The notes under the pieces: model-generated
Database searches by the model: none
Told to the model about the DNA's origin: nothing
The model's input: only the letters and a program-made list of their open reading frames with translations
Assembly: GCA_003155705.1 (NCBI GenBank)
Contig: PMEC01000162.1
Coordinates: forward strand, 8,810-24,438
Reading direction: 5' to 3'
Length of the DNA: 15,629 bases
DNA from: Bacteroidales bacterium
GTDB taxonomy: Bacteria; Bacteroidota; Bacteroidia; Bacteroidales; VadinHA17
Position numbers and translations under genes: made by a program
Shown: positions 1-6,394 of the stretch, one piece after another
How positions within the stretch are numbered: position 1 is the first letter of the stretch
How the letters are laid out: each line of letters begins with the position of its first letter

Positions 1-351
1 GGCAACCAAACCTATTCCGTTTTCCTGCGCCAGTTCAATTGATCTGTCTGTCGCAAAAGATGCATTCAATGGTCCCGGACCAAGATTACCATTCCACTGT
101 TCCAGCGAACCGGTACGATGAACCAAAGTTGGAATAGCATCAGGTATCACATAACCATCTTTAGTATTTTTTACAAATCTCGGGAATCTATTAACTCCAT
201 GAGAATAAACTCCTTCAAGACTATTTAACGTAAATATCTCAGCACATTTTTCTGCCTTATCATCTTTAAAACCAAGATTCTTCAGAATCCTGAAAAACTC
301 TGATTTCATTTGGTCCTTAGGGATTAAAATAATTTGCGTCTTATCAGGCAT
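1..351 (-). CDS. dlgD: YiaK/DlgD-type 2,3-diketo-L-gulonate reductase, N-terminal part (cut by window edge)
   Basis: The first 117 residues of a type-2 malate/L-lactate dehydrogenase family protein are visible; the family is usually about 330 residues, so roughly the last two thirds lie beyond the left edge. The segment closely resembles what I remember of E. coli YiaK: the block GVYSHGVNRFPRF (residues 47-59), then IIPDA-like, EQW and GNL motifs, and an ELAQENGIGLVA-like stretch at the edge. His51 aligns with the catalytic His44 of YiaK. Family members use NAD(P)H to reduce 2,3-diketo-L-gulonate to 3-dehydro-L-gulonate in the cytoplasm, but related proteins act on other 2-keto acids. The ATG at 351 is the likely start because an in-frame TAA lies 15 bases upstream. 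The gene follows the CE15 esterase gene on the same strand, 138 bases away, which fits a role in uronate or keto-sugar catabolism. The family is sure; the exact substrate is inferred. Confidence 0.85.
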   Translation of the reverse strand, partial: MPDKTQIILIPKDQMKSEFFRILKNLGFKDDKAEKCAEIFTLNSLEGVYSHGVNRFPRFVKNTKDGYVIPDAIPTLVHRTGSLEQWNGNLGPGPLNASFATDRSIELAQENGIGLVA

Positions 352-375
352 GTTTAATATATTTATTTATCGCTC

Positions 376-462
376 GAAAATCAATTTTCTGCCCCTCCAC
401 TAAAGGGGGAAATTGATTTTCTTCGCTCCCTTTAGGGTATGGGGCAAACGAAGAAAATCAAT
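376..462. repeat. Three-armed inverted repeat with alternative hairpins
   Basis: The gap between the esterase and reductase genes holds three related arms. Arm 376-387 is the perfect 12-base reverse complement of 410-421. Arm 412-425 is the perfect 14-base reverse complement of 449-462. The middle arm can therefore pair with only one partner at a time. Inside are GC-rich blocks that also pair: CTAAAGGG (400-407) with CCCTTTAG (428-435), and GCCCC (391-395) with GGGGC (441-445). The composition contrasts with the AT-rich surroundings and resembles short interspersed palindromic elements of bacterial intergenic regions. It could act as a terminator for the esterase gene or as a leader element for the reductase gene. 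Confidence 0.75.
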
Positions 463-489
463 GACTTAGATGTCAAATTCGATATCTGA

Positions 490-1752
490 CTATTTCAAAA
501 CCTTATCTGCGAAATCCATAAAAAAATTCCAGTCCTGCAACTTTAAATTATGCTCACCGGCGCGAATATGAAATGCGACTTTACCGCTAATAATTTGTTT
601 ATCCAATGGAGGGACTCCTTCAGGCAGCTCCGAATTTATTCCAAAGAGCCTGAATACCGGAAGCGAGTTATAAAGCGCCAGGTAGCAGCCTTTAGGATCA
701 CCCCAGAGGTCATCGCTGGCACAATCAAGGTATAACGCTCTTGGAGCAATGAGGGCAAGAAGCTCATGTGTATCGACAGGCAGAGCATCCTCTTTATCGC
801 TGTATTTCTTATAATTGGCACAGAACCAATGAGGGAATGATGTATTGAGCCTTGCAACAGTCTCACCTAACCTTCTTCTTGCAATAGCAGCTCCTCCGGC
901 GCCAGACTCATTCCCCACTACCATTGCAAATCGCTGATCTTCAGCGCCTGCCCATATTGCAGTCTTCCCTCCTCTTGAGTGCCCGACAACAGCCACCTTA
1001 TCCTTAGCGACGTCTTTATCAGAAACCAGGTAATCCATGCAACGACTTGCACCCCAGGCCCAGGCTGCCAGAGTACCCCATGCATCATCAGGTCTGATGC
1101 CATTATCCAGAATACCATGTATTCCATTTTTAAAATTATCAAAATTATCAGGATCAAGATCAGCATTGTTAAAAGCAGCGGCAGCATAACCTCTGGCAAT
1201 GATCTCATCAACTGGCCATGATTCGCCCTTTTCGTTCCTTTTTGGATCAATATTTTTTGATCCCAGATTAATTAGCAGGAAGGCTGGAACAGGTTTTGGA
1301 ATATTATTAGGTACAAAAAGAGTAAGGTGAATTACCAGGGATTTTCCACCCGATATGATGGCTATATCTACCTGTTTCATTGTTGCAGCTCCGTTTAATG
1401 CTTTCTGATCTTCATTTATCACTTTATAGTCCAGATGGTAAGGAGTCGCAGGAACTCTTCCATAGACATTCGTCCGGAATAATTCCAGAAGCTCAGGTCG
1501 GCGAATCTTCATCCACTCCTCTTTAGTAGTGACTATTTTACCGTTTTTTTCGGTAAAAACATCAGGCAAGGTATAAGAAGGAACCTTTTCTTCGTAATAA
1601 TTAAATCCAGACCTGCTTGCAGAGAGTTTTTCAACTGTCTCCTTAGATGCCTGCCAGCCTTCAACTGTCTGGGTAGAGCCGGTCTGAAAGGATAATGTCA
1701 GAAGCAGAACAAAAACTGTACTTCCAAATAAAAATAAATTTTTTAATCTCAT
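490..1752 (-). CDS. Secreted CE15 glucuronoyl esterase-like hydrolase
   Basis: This 420-residue alpha/beta-hydrolase has an N-terminal signal sequence (hydrophobic residues about 8-22). CE15 enzymes cleave the ester between 4-O-methyl-glucuronic acid on xylan and lignin alcohols, and some bacterial members accept other uronate esters. The nucleophile elbow GHSRGGK is at 257-263, with Ser259 as nucleophile. The block NESGAGG follows at 281-287, placing Glu282 23 residues after the serine, the same spacing as the Ser267/Glu290 pair recalled for the bacterial enzyme OtCE15A. A second acidic candidate lies in SDDLWGDP (346-353). The catalytic His is His401 in AGEHNL. An arginine-rich loop ARRRLGET (291-298) and an HWFC motif (308-311) are also present. 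The gene starts 18 bases after the lyase gene on the same strand, so they are probably co-transcribed. Protein location is probably periplasmic or outer-surface. The natural substrate is not proven by sequence. Confidence 0.85.
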   Translation of the reverse strand: MRLKNLFLFGSTVFVLLLTLSFQTGSTQTVEGWQASKETVEKLSASRSGFNYYEEKVPSYTLPDVFTEKNGKIVTTKEEWMKIRRPELLELFRTNVYGRVPATPYHLDYKVINEDQKALNGAATMKQVDIAIISGGKSLVIHLTLFVPNNIPKPVPAFLLINLGSKNIDPKRNEKGESWPVDEIIARGYAAAAFNNADLDPDNFDNFKNGIHGILDNGIRPDDAWGTLAAWAWGASRCMDYLVSDKDVAKDKVAVVGHSRGGKTAIWAGAEDQRFAMVVGNESGAGGAAIARRRLGETVARLNTSFPHWFCANYKKYSDKEDALPVDTHELLALIAPRALYLDCASDDLWGDPKGCYLALYNSLPVFRLFGINSELPEGVPPLDKQIISGKVAFHIRAGEHNLKLQDWNFFMDFADKVLK

Positions 1753-1770
1753 GATCTGTATCTTATTAGA

Positions 1771-3741
1771 TTATTTAGCAACCGTAAAAGTGATTTCCTG
1801 TTCCCCTTTAAGCGAAGGATTGATAAATTCAAGCAAAATTCTAGTAACCCCATTGGGCCAGTAACGTTTTAAAGCACTATCAGTTATCTCTTTGAACTCT
1901 ATAACCGGTTTTACAACTTTCGGATTATATTTCATAATCAGAGTAAACCCGTCACCACTGAACTTCAGAAGGCCAGAAGATACTTCTGAAACTTTGCAAT
2001 AGGTCATCAGATTTGAAGTTGTTTTGGCATCTGTTTTTTTGATAAGTTCGTATTTATCGGCAATTGTAAAACTTTTTCCACGAATAAGTGTGTAACTTCT
2101 GAGCCAGCTTTTAACCGAGGCGGTTTCAGGATATGCTCCGGCAATATCGGCAGAAAATTTAACGGTTTTTGAATCTGCAGAAAAGTTCGAATTTTTCGCT
2201 TTAAATTTTTCACCGTCTTTCTGCTCAATTCCATTGATAACGGGCAGATTATGATAACCCGACTGCATAGTCCAGATTTCATATCTTCTGCTGCTGAATG
2301 TTTTAGCAGTGTACTCTTCCCTTCCTAAATCAATTAGGCAGGGCTTTCCGTCAAAATACATAACACATGAACCGACATCGTTATGATTATGACTTTCCGC
2401 ATTGAATCCTCCTTTTGCCCCAAAGAAGAACCCTAAATAGCTATCTGCCTTATCTCTGCCGCCCGCCACCTCAGTTTCAGGCAGCCAGAAATCTGAAACC
2501 AGGGCTTCTTTGGCGACTGCGTTTTTAATCTCATCCAGTGAACTTAATTCTTTGATCTGATCTCCAATTTTTCCCGACATGGTGCGCTCTCCCCATCTGT
2601 TTAATTTAGCCAGATATGCTCCAAACTGTTGCATCCTGTCATCACCTATTGCTTTCCCATATTGATACACAGAGTACGAATCACCACCTGTTGTAGCATC
2701 TGCATCAGCAAAATTAATAAAATAGGGCGCATGAATATTTACCTTGTAGAAATACTTCCCTATGTTCTGAACAAGTGAATTATCAAAAACATCAAATTTT
2801 CCACCGGTTGCTTTCTTTAGGACAGCCAGACTTTCATATAATAAAGCTCCGGCGGCACCCCAGTAAGACGGACCTTCATCACAGCCGCCATCGTCTGAGT
2901 AACCATTGAGAAACTTATCGAGAGAATTAATTATTTTCTGCACATCTGCCAGTTTTTTTGAAGGATCATCTTCAAGAAGGAGAAAACAGTTGAGTATATT
3001 ATAATTAATCCATGGATTCCAGTTATTTGGCCTGCCTCCTTTGAAACCCATATAACCGAAGTCGGTCCTTTCCGCATAGGGTTTAACAGCTTTATTAATT
3101 ATTTCCTGCTTAAGCCGTTTTGATATTAATGGATGAACCTTATCGAACTCATCTTTAAAAAGATACCATGTCCATGCAAGGTCGTTTGATATCTCACCAA
3201 CTCCTAAATCGACGGTTGGTTCATTCACATCGGGCAGACCACCCGGAGCTTTCTGAAAGTAGAGGTGAGCTGACCAGCCCCACCATGTCTGCTCGCTGTA
3301 ATACCATACAGCATTGATAATCTGATCAATAAAACGTCCTTTGCCTTCAATAAGTTCACCCATTACGAGAGAATTGAGTGCCCGGCTGGGTGCTGCATAG
3401 GCTTCCTGCCTCCGGTTTCCTGAACGTATAAACTCAAGATAATCAGTCGCTTTTACAACAGGCCAGTTATAATTAAGGTAGCCTTCTGCTCTTGAGATAT
3501 ATTCCTGACGAAGATCTGCCGGTACATTTTCCCAGAACTGACGGTTCTTATAATCAGGATATTTATTCCATGAATTATCGGTAATGAGGCATTTTGCAAG
3601 ATCTATTGCTTTAGCTTCATTGGCAAGAATGTTTCTCTCTTTGGGATGTATTTCAGCATAAGATGCTGTAAAACTGAATGATATAAGAATAAATGTAAAA
3701 AATACATTTATTATTTTTGATGCATGAAATGGTTTTTTCAT
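1771..3741 (-). CDS. Secreted heparinase II/III family polysaccharide lyase
   Basis: This 656-residue protein starts with a clear signal peptide (hydrophobic core about 10-26, likely cleavage after SYA at 27-29). The N-terminal two thirds look like an alpha/alpha toroid, and the C-terminal third like the antiparallel beta-sheet heparinase II/III domain. Visible motifs are GGRPNNW (235-241), DDGGCDEGPSYW (283-294), ESHNHNDVGS (449-458) and YHNLPVING (496-504). Asn239 or Asn240, Tyr293 and His451 or His453 are candidates for the Asn/Tyr/His active-site set proposed for related lyases. The family cleaves uronic-acid-containing polysaccharides by beta-elimination, leaving a 4,5-unsaturated uronate. 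The gene lies just before the CE15 gene with an 18-base gap, so the two probably act on the same glycan. The PL subfamily and substrate (glycosaminoglycan, alginate-like or plant glycan) cannot be told from sequence alone. Confidence 0.85.
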   Translation of the reverse strand: MKKPFHASKIINVFFTFILISFSFTASYAEIHPKERNILANEAKAIDLAKCLITDNSWNKYPDYKNRQFWENVPADLRQEYISRAEGYLNYNWPVVKATDYLEFIRSGNRRQEAYAAPSRALNSLVMGELIEGKGRFIDQIINAVWYYSEQTWWGWSAHLYFQKAPGGLPDVNEPTVDLGVGEISNDLAWTWYLFKDEFDKVHPLISKRLKQEIINKAVKPYAERTDFGYMGFKGGRPNNWNPWINYNILNCFLLLEDDPSKKLADVQKIINSLDKFLNGYSDDGGCDEGPSYWGAAGALLYESLAVLKKATGGKFDVFDNSLVQNIGKYFYKVNIHAPYFINFADADATTGGDSYSVYQYGKAIGDDRMQQFGAYLAKLNRWGERTMSGKIGDQIKELSSLDEIKNAVAKEALVSDFWLPETEVAGGRDKADSYLGFFFGAKGGFNAESHNHNDVGSCVMYFDGKPCLIDLGREEYTAKTFSSRRYEIWTMQSGYHNLPVINGIEQKDGEKFKAKNSNFSADSKTVKFSADIAGAYPETASVKSWLRSYTLIRGKSFTIADKYELIKKTDAKTTSNLMTYCKVSEVSSGLLKFSGDGFTLIMKYNPKVVKPVIEFKEITDSALKRYWPNGVTRILLEFINPSLKGEQEITFTVAK

Positions 3742-3986
3742 AGTTGAATTATTTGTTTTCGATTTCTTGTTTACCCGATATTCAAATAAATAAATATTTT
3801 AACATTCTTTAGTTCAAATAATGACCTTATTGAGGTTTCCTTATCCTGGAATCAACCTCTCCCTAAATCCCTCTCCCAAGTGAGAGGGACTTGAAAATGA
3901 ATTAGTTACCTTCCCCCTCTCTCCTGGGAGAGGGGGATTTGAGGGGGTGAGGTTAATATTTTAAGAATCAGGTTTCTCAAAATTTA
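3742..3986. other. Intergenic region between isomerase and lyase genes
   Basis: This 245-base gap is the longest in the window. Its left part (3742-3840) is AT-rich and is the leader of the lyase gene. Read on the minus strand it holds a weak promoter-like pair, TTTG (3815-3818) and TTTATTTG (3783-3790), separated by 24 bases, which is longer than usual. Its right part holds the palindromic repeat element described separately. No small gene with convincing coding character was seen. Confidence 0.5.
3854..3954. repeat. Nested palindromic GC-rich intergenic element
   Basis: Two strong hairpins lie inside a longer imperfect inverted repeat. Hairpin 1 pairs 3868-3875 with 3882-3889 (8 base pairs, 6-base loop). 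Hairpin 2 pairs 3912-3921 with 3928-3937 (10 base pairs, 6-base loop). The outer ends AACCTC (3854-3859) and GAGGTT (3949-3954) are reverse complements, and the AAATCC and GGATTT tracts next to the hairpins also match. The CCCTCTCCC/GGGAGAGGG type is a well-known class of interspersed palindromes in many bacterial genomes. It begins 33 bases past the isomerase stop codon, so it may also terminate or protect that transcript. A weak T-rich tract follows on the minus strand. Confidence 0.8.
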
Positions 3987-4832
3987 TTAAAGAATATTTT
4001 TAAGTAAAAAGTCCCTGCTGACTTTTGCACTTTCGAGCGGTGTATGTGTTTTGCAGTTATCCTGCTCAACAAACCAGTATTTCAGACCGGCTTTTTTTGC
4101 CAGAGCATAAATAGGTTTGAAATCAATAGTACCCTCTCCCATTGTAGCATCTTTCTTATCAGTTCCCATATCCTTCATGTGCCATAGCTCAAATCTTCCC
4201 GGATATTTATTTATATAAACAACAGCACTCTGACCACCAGCAGTAATCCAGCAAATATCGAGTTCGAAAATAACGGTTTTCGGATCGGTATTTTTCACCA
4301 GAATATCATAGGGTATCTGATTATCAATGGGTTTGAATTCAACTGTATGATTGTGAAAGCCAAATTTCATCCCCGCTTTTTTACATTTTCCACCGGCAAT
4401 GTTAAAGAAATCCGCGGCTTGTTTGTATCCATCGAGCGATTTGCCCCAATCTCCGGGCAGTGAAGGAAGAACAAGATACTTTAATCCGGCTTCCGAAGCA
4501 TCACCGACTATCTTATCTATATTGGATTTATTCATACCCCCATTATGGCTGCTCAGGAATTTCATACCAAGAGCTTCAACTTTTTTGCGGAATTCTGCAG
4601 GTTTCAACTTGTAAAATAATCCGTCTGAATAATTGGCAGCTTCAACCCAGTTATATCCAATTTCAGCAACTGCCTTCAGGGTACTGTCAACATCCTTATC
4701 CATATCCTGACGAACAGTGTAAAGTATCAGACCTGTCTTCTTATTTGCAGGTCTTAATCCCATTGAAGGGAATATAGCCGTTGCAGCGGCTGCCATTCCG
4801 GCCTTCATTAAAAAATCTCTTCTTGTGACCAT
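3987..4832 (-). CDS. Tat-exported sugar isomerase/epimerase-like TIM-barrel protein
   Basis: The 281-residue product belongs to the xylose isomerase-like TIM-barrel (AP endonuclease 2) superfamily. It starts with a twin-arginine signal: TRRDFLMK (3-10) followed by an Ala-rich hydrophobic stretch (11-24), so export to the periplasm in folded form is likely. Family motifs are LILYTVR (35-41), SSHNGG (94-99), GFHNH (158-162), FELDICW (189-195), LWHMKD (216-221) and WFVEQD (253-258). Glu165, Asp192, His218 and Glu256 are plausible metal ligands. Members isomerise or epimerise sugars or keto-sugars, usually with a divalent metal. The ATG at 4832 begins exactly at the Tat motif, so the start is secure. 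The gene lies upstream of the lyase gene on the same strand, which suggests a part in processing sugars released from the same polysaccharide. The reaction itself is not determined by sequence. Confidence 0.85.
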   Translation of the reverse strand: MVTRRDFLMKAGMAAAATAIFPSMGLRPANKKTGLILYTVRQDMDKDVDSTLKAVAEIGYNWVEAANYSDGLFYKLKPAEFRKKVEALGMKFLSSHNGGMNKSNIDKIVGDASEAGLKYLVLPSLPGDWGKSLDGYKQAADFFNIAGGKCKKAGMKFGFHNHTVEFKPIDNQIPYDILVKNTDPKTVIFELDICWITAGGQSAVVYINKYPGRFELWHMKDMGTDKKDATMGEGTIDFKPIYALAKKAGLKYWFVEQDNCKTHTPLESAKVSRDFLLKNIL

Positions 4833-5030
4833 GGTTATAAATTATTGGTTTTTATCAAATTGCTTTATTATAAAGTTGGTTACGCATTATAAATGAAAAG
4901 TATTCAACAGAAAATCATTATAATGGTGCAGGTGCATCACAAATTTAATGTTTCCTGAATTACAGACAAGCGATTATGTTTATAAACAGAGAATAAAATT
5001 CGTAATTTTACCTGAACTGATTTGATATTA
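4833..5030. promoter_or_regulatory. Divergent intergenic region with repeated TTATAA-centred sites
   Basis: This 198-base AT-rich gap separates the divergent isomerase and radical SAM genes and must hold both promoters. TTATAA occurs five times, at 4835, 4868, 4887, 4918 and 4980. Three copies are centres of perfect dyads: CTTTATTATAAAG (4863-4875), CATTATAATG (4916-4925) and TGTTTATAAACA (4977-4988). CATTATAAATG (4885-4895) is a near copy of the second. GGTGCA is also repeated in tandem at 4925-4936. The sites could bind a regulator, but AT-rich promoter DNA makes this tentative. Confidence 0.4.
4979..5010 (+). promoter_or_regulatory. Possible Bacteroidota-type promoter for the radical SAM gene
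   Basis: TTTA at 4979-4982 and TAATTTTA at 5003-5010 are separated by 20 bases. They approximate the Bacteroidota pattern TTTG, about 19-21 bases, TAnnTTTG, each with one mismatch. Transcription would start roughly 10-20 bases before the ATG at 5031. The -33 box overlaps the palindrome at 4977-4988. The evidence is weak because of the AT-rich background. Confidence 0.3.
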
Positions 5031-6032
5031 ATGAAAACTCTTTTCACTAAAGCCGGTGACAAATTAGAATGCCTTCTTTGCCCCCATTTCTGCAAAATCG
5101 CCGAAGGAAAAGCCGGTATTTGCGGTGTGCGAAAAAATACCGGGGAAAAAATTGAACTGATGACTTACGGAGTCATTTCAGGTTACTCTCTGGATCCGGT
5201 TGAGAAGAAACCTCTTTATCACTTCTTCCCCGGGTATAACATCCTTTCAATTGGCTCATATGGCTGTAACATGAGATGCGACTTTTGCCAGAATTATCAC
5301 ATTTCACAGAATATCCCGAAAAGCCTTATGGCCGATTCAACTCCGGATGAAATTGTAAAAAATGTGTCATCTGAAAATCGGAACATAGGTCTGGCTTTTA
5401 CTTATAATGAACCGATAATCTGGTTTGAGTTCATACTTGATACGGCCATGCTGGTAAAGAACAATGGTTTCTATACAGTTCTCGTTACAAATGGCTATGT
5501 AAATATTGATCCTTTAAATGAACTATTGAAAGTTATTGATGCCTTTAATATTGATCTTAAGGCATTTAACAATAATTTCTACAAAAGATTGACCGGCGCT
5601 TCCCTCGAACCTGTTAAAAATACGCTTAAGCAGATTATAAAAGCAGGTAAGCATCTTGAGATTACCACACTTATCATAACCGGGCAGAATGATGATGAGT
5701 CAGAAATGGAAGATCAGGTCAGATGGATCGCTTCTGAGCTCGGAAGTGAAGTTCCATTTCACCTTAGCCGGTATTTTCCTATGTTCAAAAGAGATGATCC
5801 GACAACTCCTCAGGATACATTGCTAAAACACTACGAAATAGCTTCAAAGTATCTTAGGTATGTCTATCTGGGGAATACGATGTCGGAAACCGGACAGGAT
5901 ACAAAATGTCCTGAATGTGGAACCATAGTGACAAAAAGATCTGGCTACCATATTCAGCATCTGAATATAAGCCGTGGTAGATGCAATGTATGCGGGAAGG
6001 AAATCTATATGTACTTTACTTCTTCTTTTTAG
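5031..6032 (+). CDS. amrS: AmmeMemoRadiSam-type radical SAM enzyme (AmrS family)
   Basis: The 333-residue protein is a radical SAM enzyme of the group once annotated as pyruvate formate-lyase activating enzyme-like. The [4Fe-4S]-binding motif CNMRCDFC is at 79-86. Before it lies an N-terminal four-cysteine set (Cys14, Cys17, Cys21, Cys31 in CLLCPHFC and AGICG), typical of the AmrS family. The C-terminus has two CxxC pairs (Cys293/Cys296 and Cys318/Cys321) that could bind zinc or another cluster. The block TYNEPIIWFEF (124-134) and the VTNGY motif (152-156) are also characteristic. The family is named for frequent association with AMMECR1 and MEMO1 homologues, but neither is in this window. 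An in-frame TTG lies three codons upstream; the ATG at 5031 is preferred. The last 17 bases overlap the convergent small gene. The reaction it catalyses is not inferred here. Confidence 0.85.
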   Translation: MKTLFTKAGDKLECLLCPHFCKIAEGKAGICGVRKNTGEKIELMTYGVISGYSLDPVEKKPLYHFFPGYNILSIGSYGCNMRCDFCQNYHISQNIPKSLMADSTPDEIVKNVSSENRNIGLAFTYNEPIIWFEFILDTAMLVKNNGFYTVLVTNGYVNIDPLNELLKVIDAFNIDLKAFNNNFYKRLTGASLEPVKNTLKQIIKAGKHLEITTLIITGQNDDESEMEDQVRWIASELGSEVPFHLSRYFPMFKRDDPTTPQDTLLKHYEIASKYLRYVYLGNTMSETGQDTKCPECGTIVTKRSGYHIQHLNISRGRCNVCGKEIYMYFTSSF

Positions 6033-6312
6033 AGGATAATGCACTTAGCTGTTTACACAGTTTATCAACTCCGGAATCAAGATCGCTCTCAATAGTCTGG
6101 TAATATTTTCTGACAATTTTGGGATTATCTTTTCCCTCAGGGTTATTGACTCGGGCGATAAGGTCATTTCTCAGGCTTACAGCTTCTTCAATAATAGATC
6201 CGATTTCATCTGATTTATTTTCAGGATGAAGCTCTGAAAGAGTAAAACAATCTGATACAATTTCAAATACCTGATTATCAATATCTTTTTTAAGTTGTCT
6301 GATGCTTGCCAT
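6016..6312 (-). CDS. Conserved small hypothetical protein
   Basis: The product is 98 residues. It begins MASIRQLKKDID, is rich in charged residues, and ends in a four-lysine tail. It has no signal peptide or membrane segment and looks mostly alpha-helical. I recall similar short proteins starting MA-IRKLKK in other Bacteroidota, without a known function. The ATG at 6312 is chosen because a good promoter-like sequence (6339-6371) lies just upstream and would fall inside any longer reading from an upstream TTG at 6384. The 3' end overlaps the convergent radical SAM gene by 17 bases, and the lysine codons of the tail come from this overlap. It lies 82 bases after the aminotransferase gene on the same strand. 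No function is assigned. Confidence 0.7.
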   Translation of the reverse strand: MASIRQLKKDIDNQVFEIVSDCFTLSELHPENKSDEIGSIIEEAVSLRNDLIARVNNPEGKDNPKIVRKYYQTIESDLDSGVDKLCKQLSALSSKKKK

Positions 6313-6338
6313 AAATTTTAATTTGGTTTTATATATCT

Positions 6339-6371
6339 CAAAGATAGGATTTTTTACCACTAAGGCACAAT
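6339..6371 (-). promoter_or_regulatory. Bacteroidota-type promoter for the 98-residue protein gene
   Basis: Read on the minus strand, TATCTTTG (6346 to 6339) is an exact match to the TAnnTTTG -7 consensus. ATTG (6371 to 6368) lies 21 bases upstream as a one-mismatch -33 box. The start codon follows 26 bases after the -7 box. This supports the shorter ATG start at 6312 and transcription independent of the upstream aminotransferase gene. Confidence 0.5.
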
Positions 6372-6394
6372 GATTCAAGAACAAAGATGTTCAA

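Noticed and set aside
4925..4936. Tandem GGTGCA repeat
   Set aside because: Only two copies of six bases; too short to support a repeat family or binding site.
5022..5030. TTG start three codons before the radical SAM gene's ATG
   Set aside because: It adds only Met-Ile-Leu, and an ATG sits directly after it; the ATG is the simpler start.
6313..6384. Longer version of the small hypothetical protein starting at TTG 6384
   Set aside because: The extension covers a well-formed promoter-like site, and MASIRQLKKD at 6312 looks like the true family N-terminus.
6353..6393. Possible remnant of an ACCACTAAGGCACAA-type intergenic repeat with a short GAACA/TGTTC inverted repeat
   Set aside because: The similarity is from memory and the 5-base arms are too short to call a terminator or repeat.
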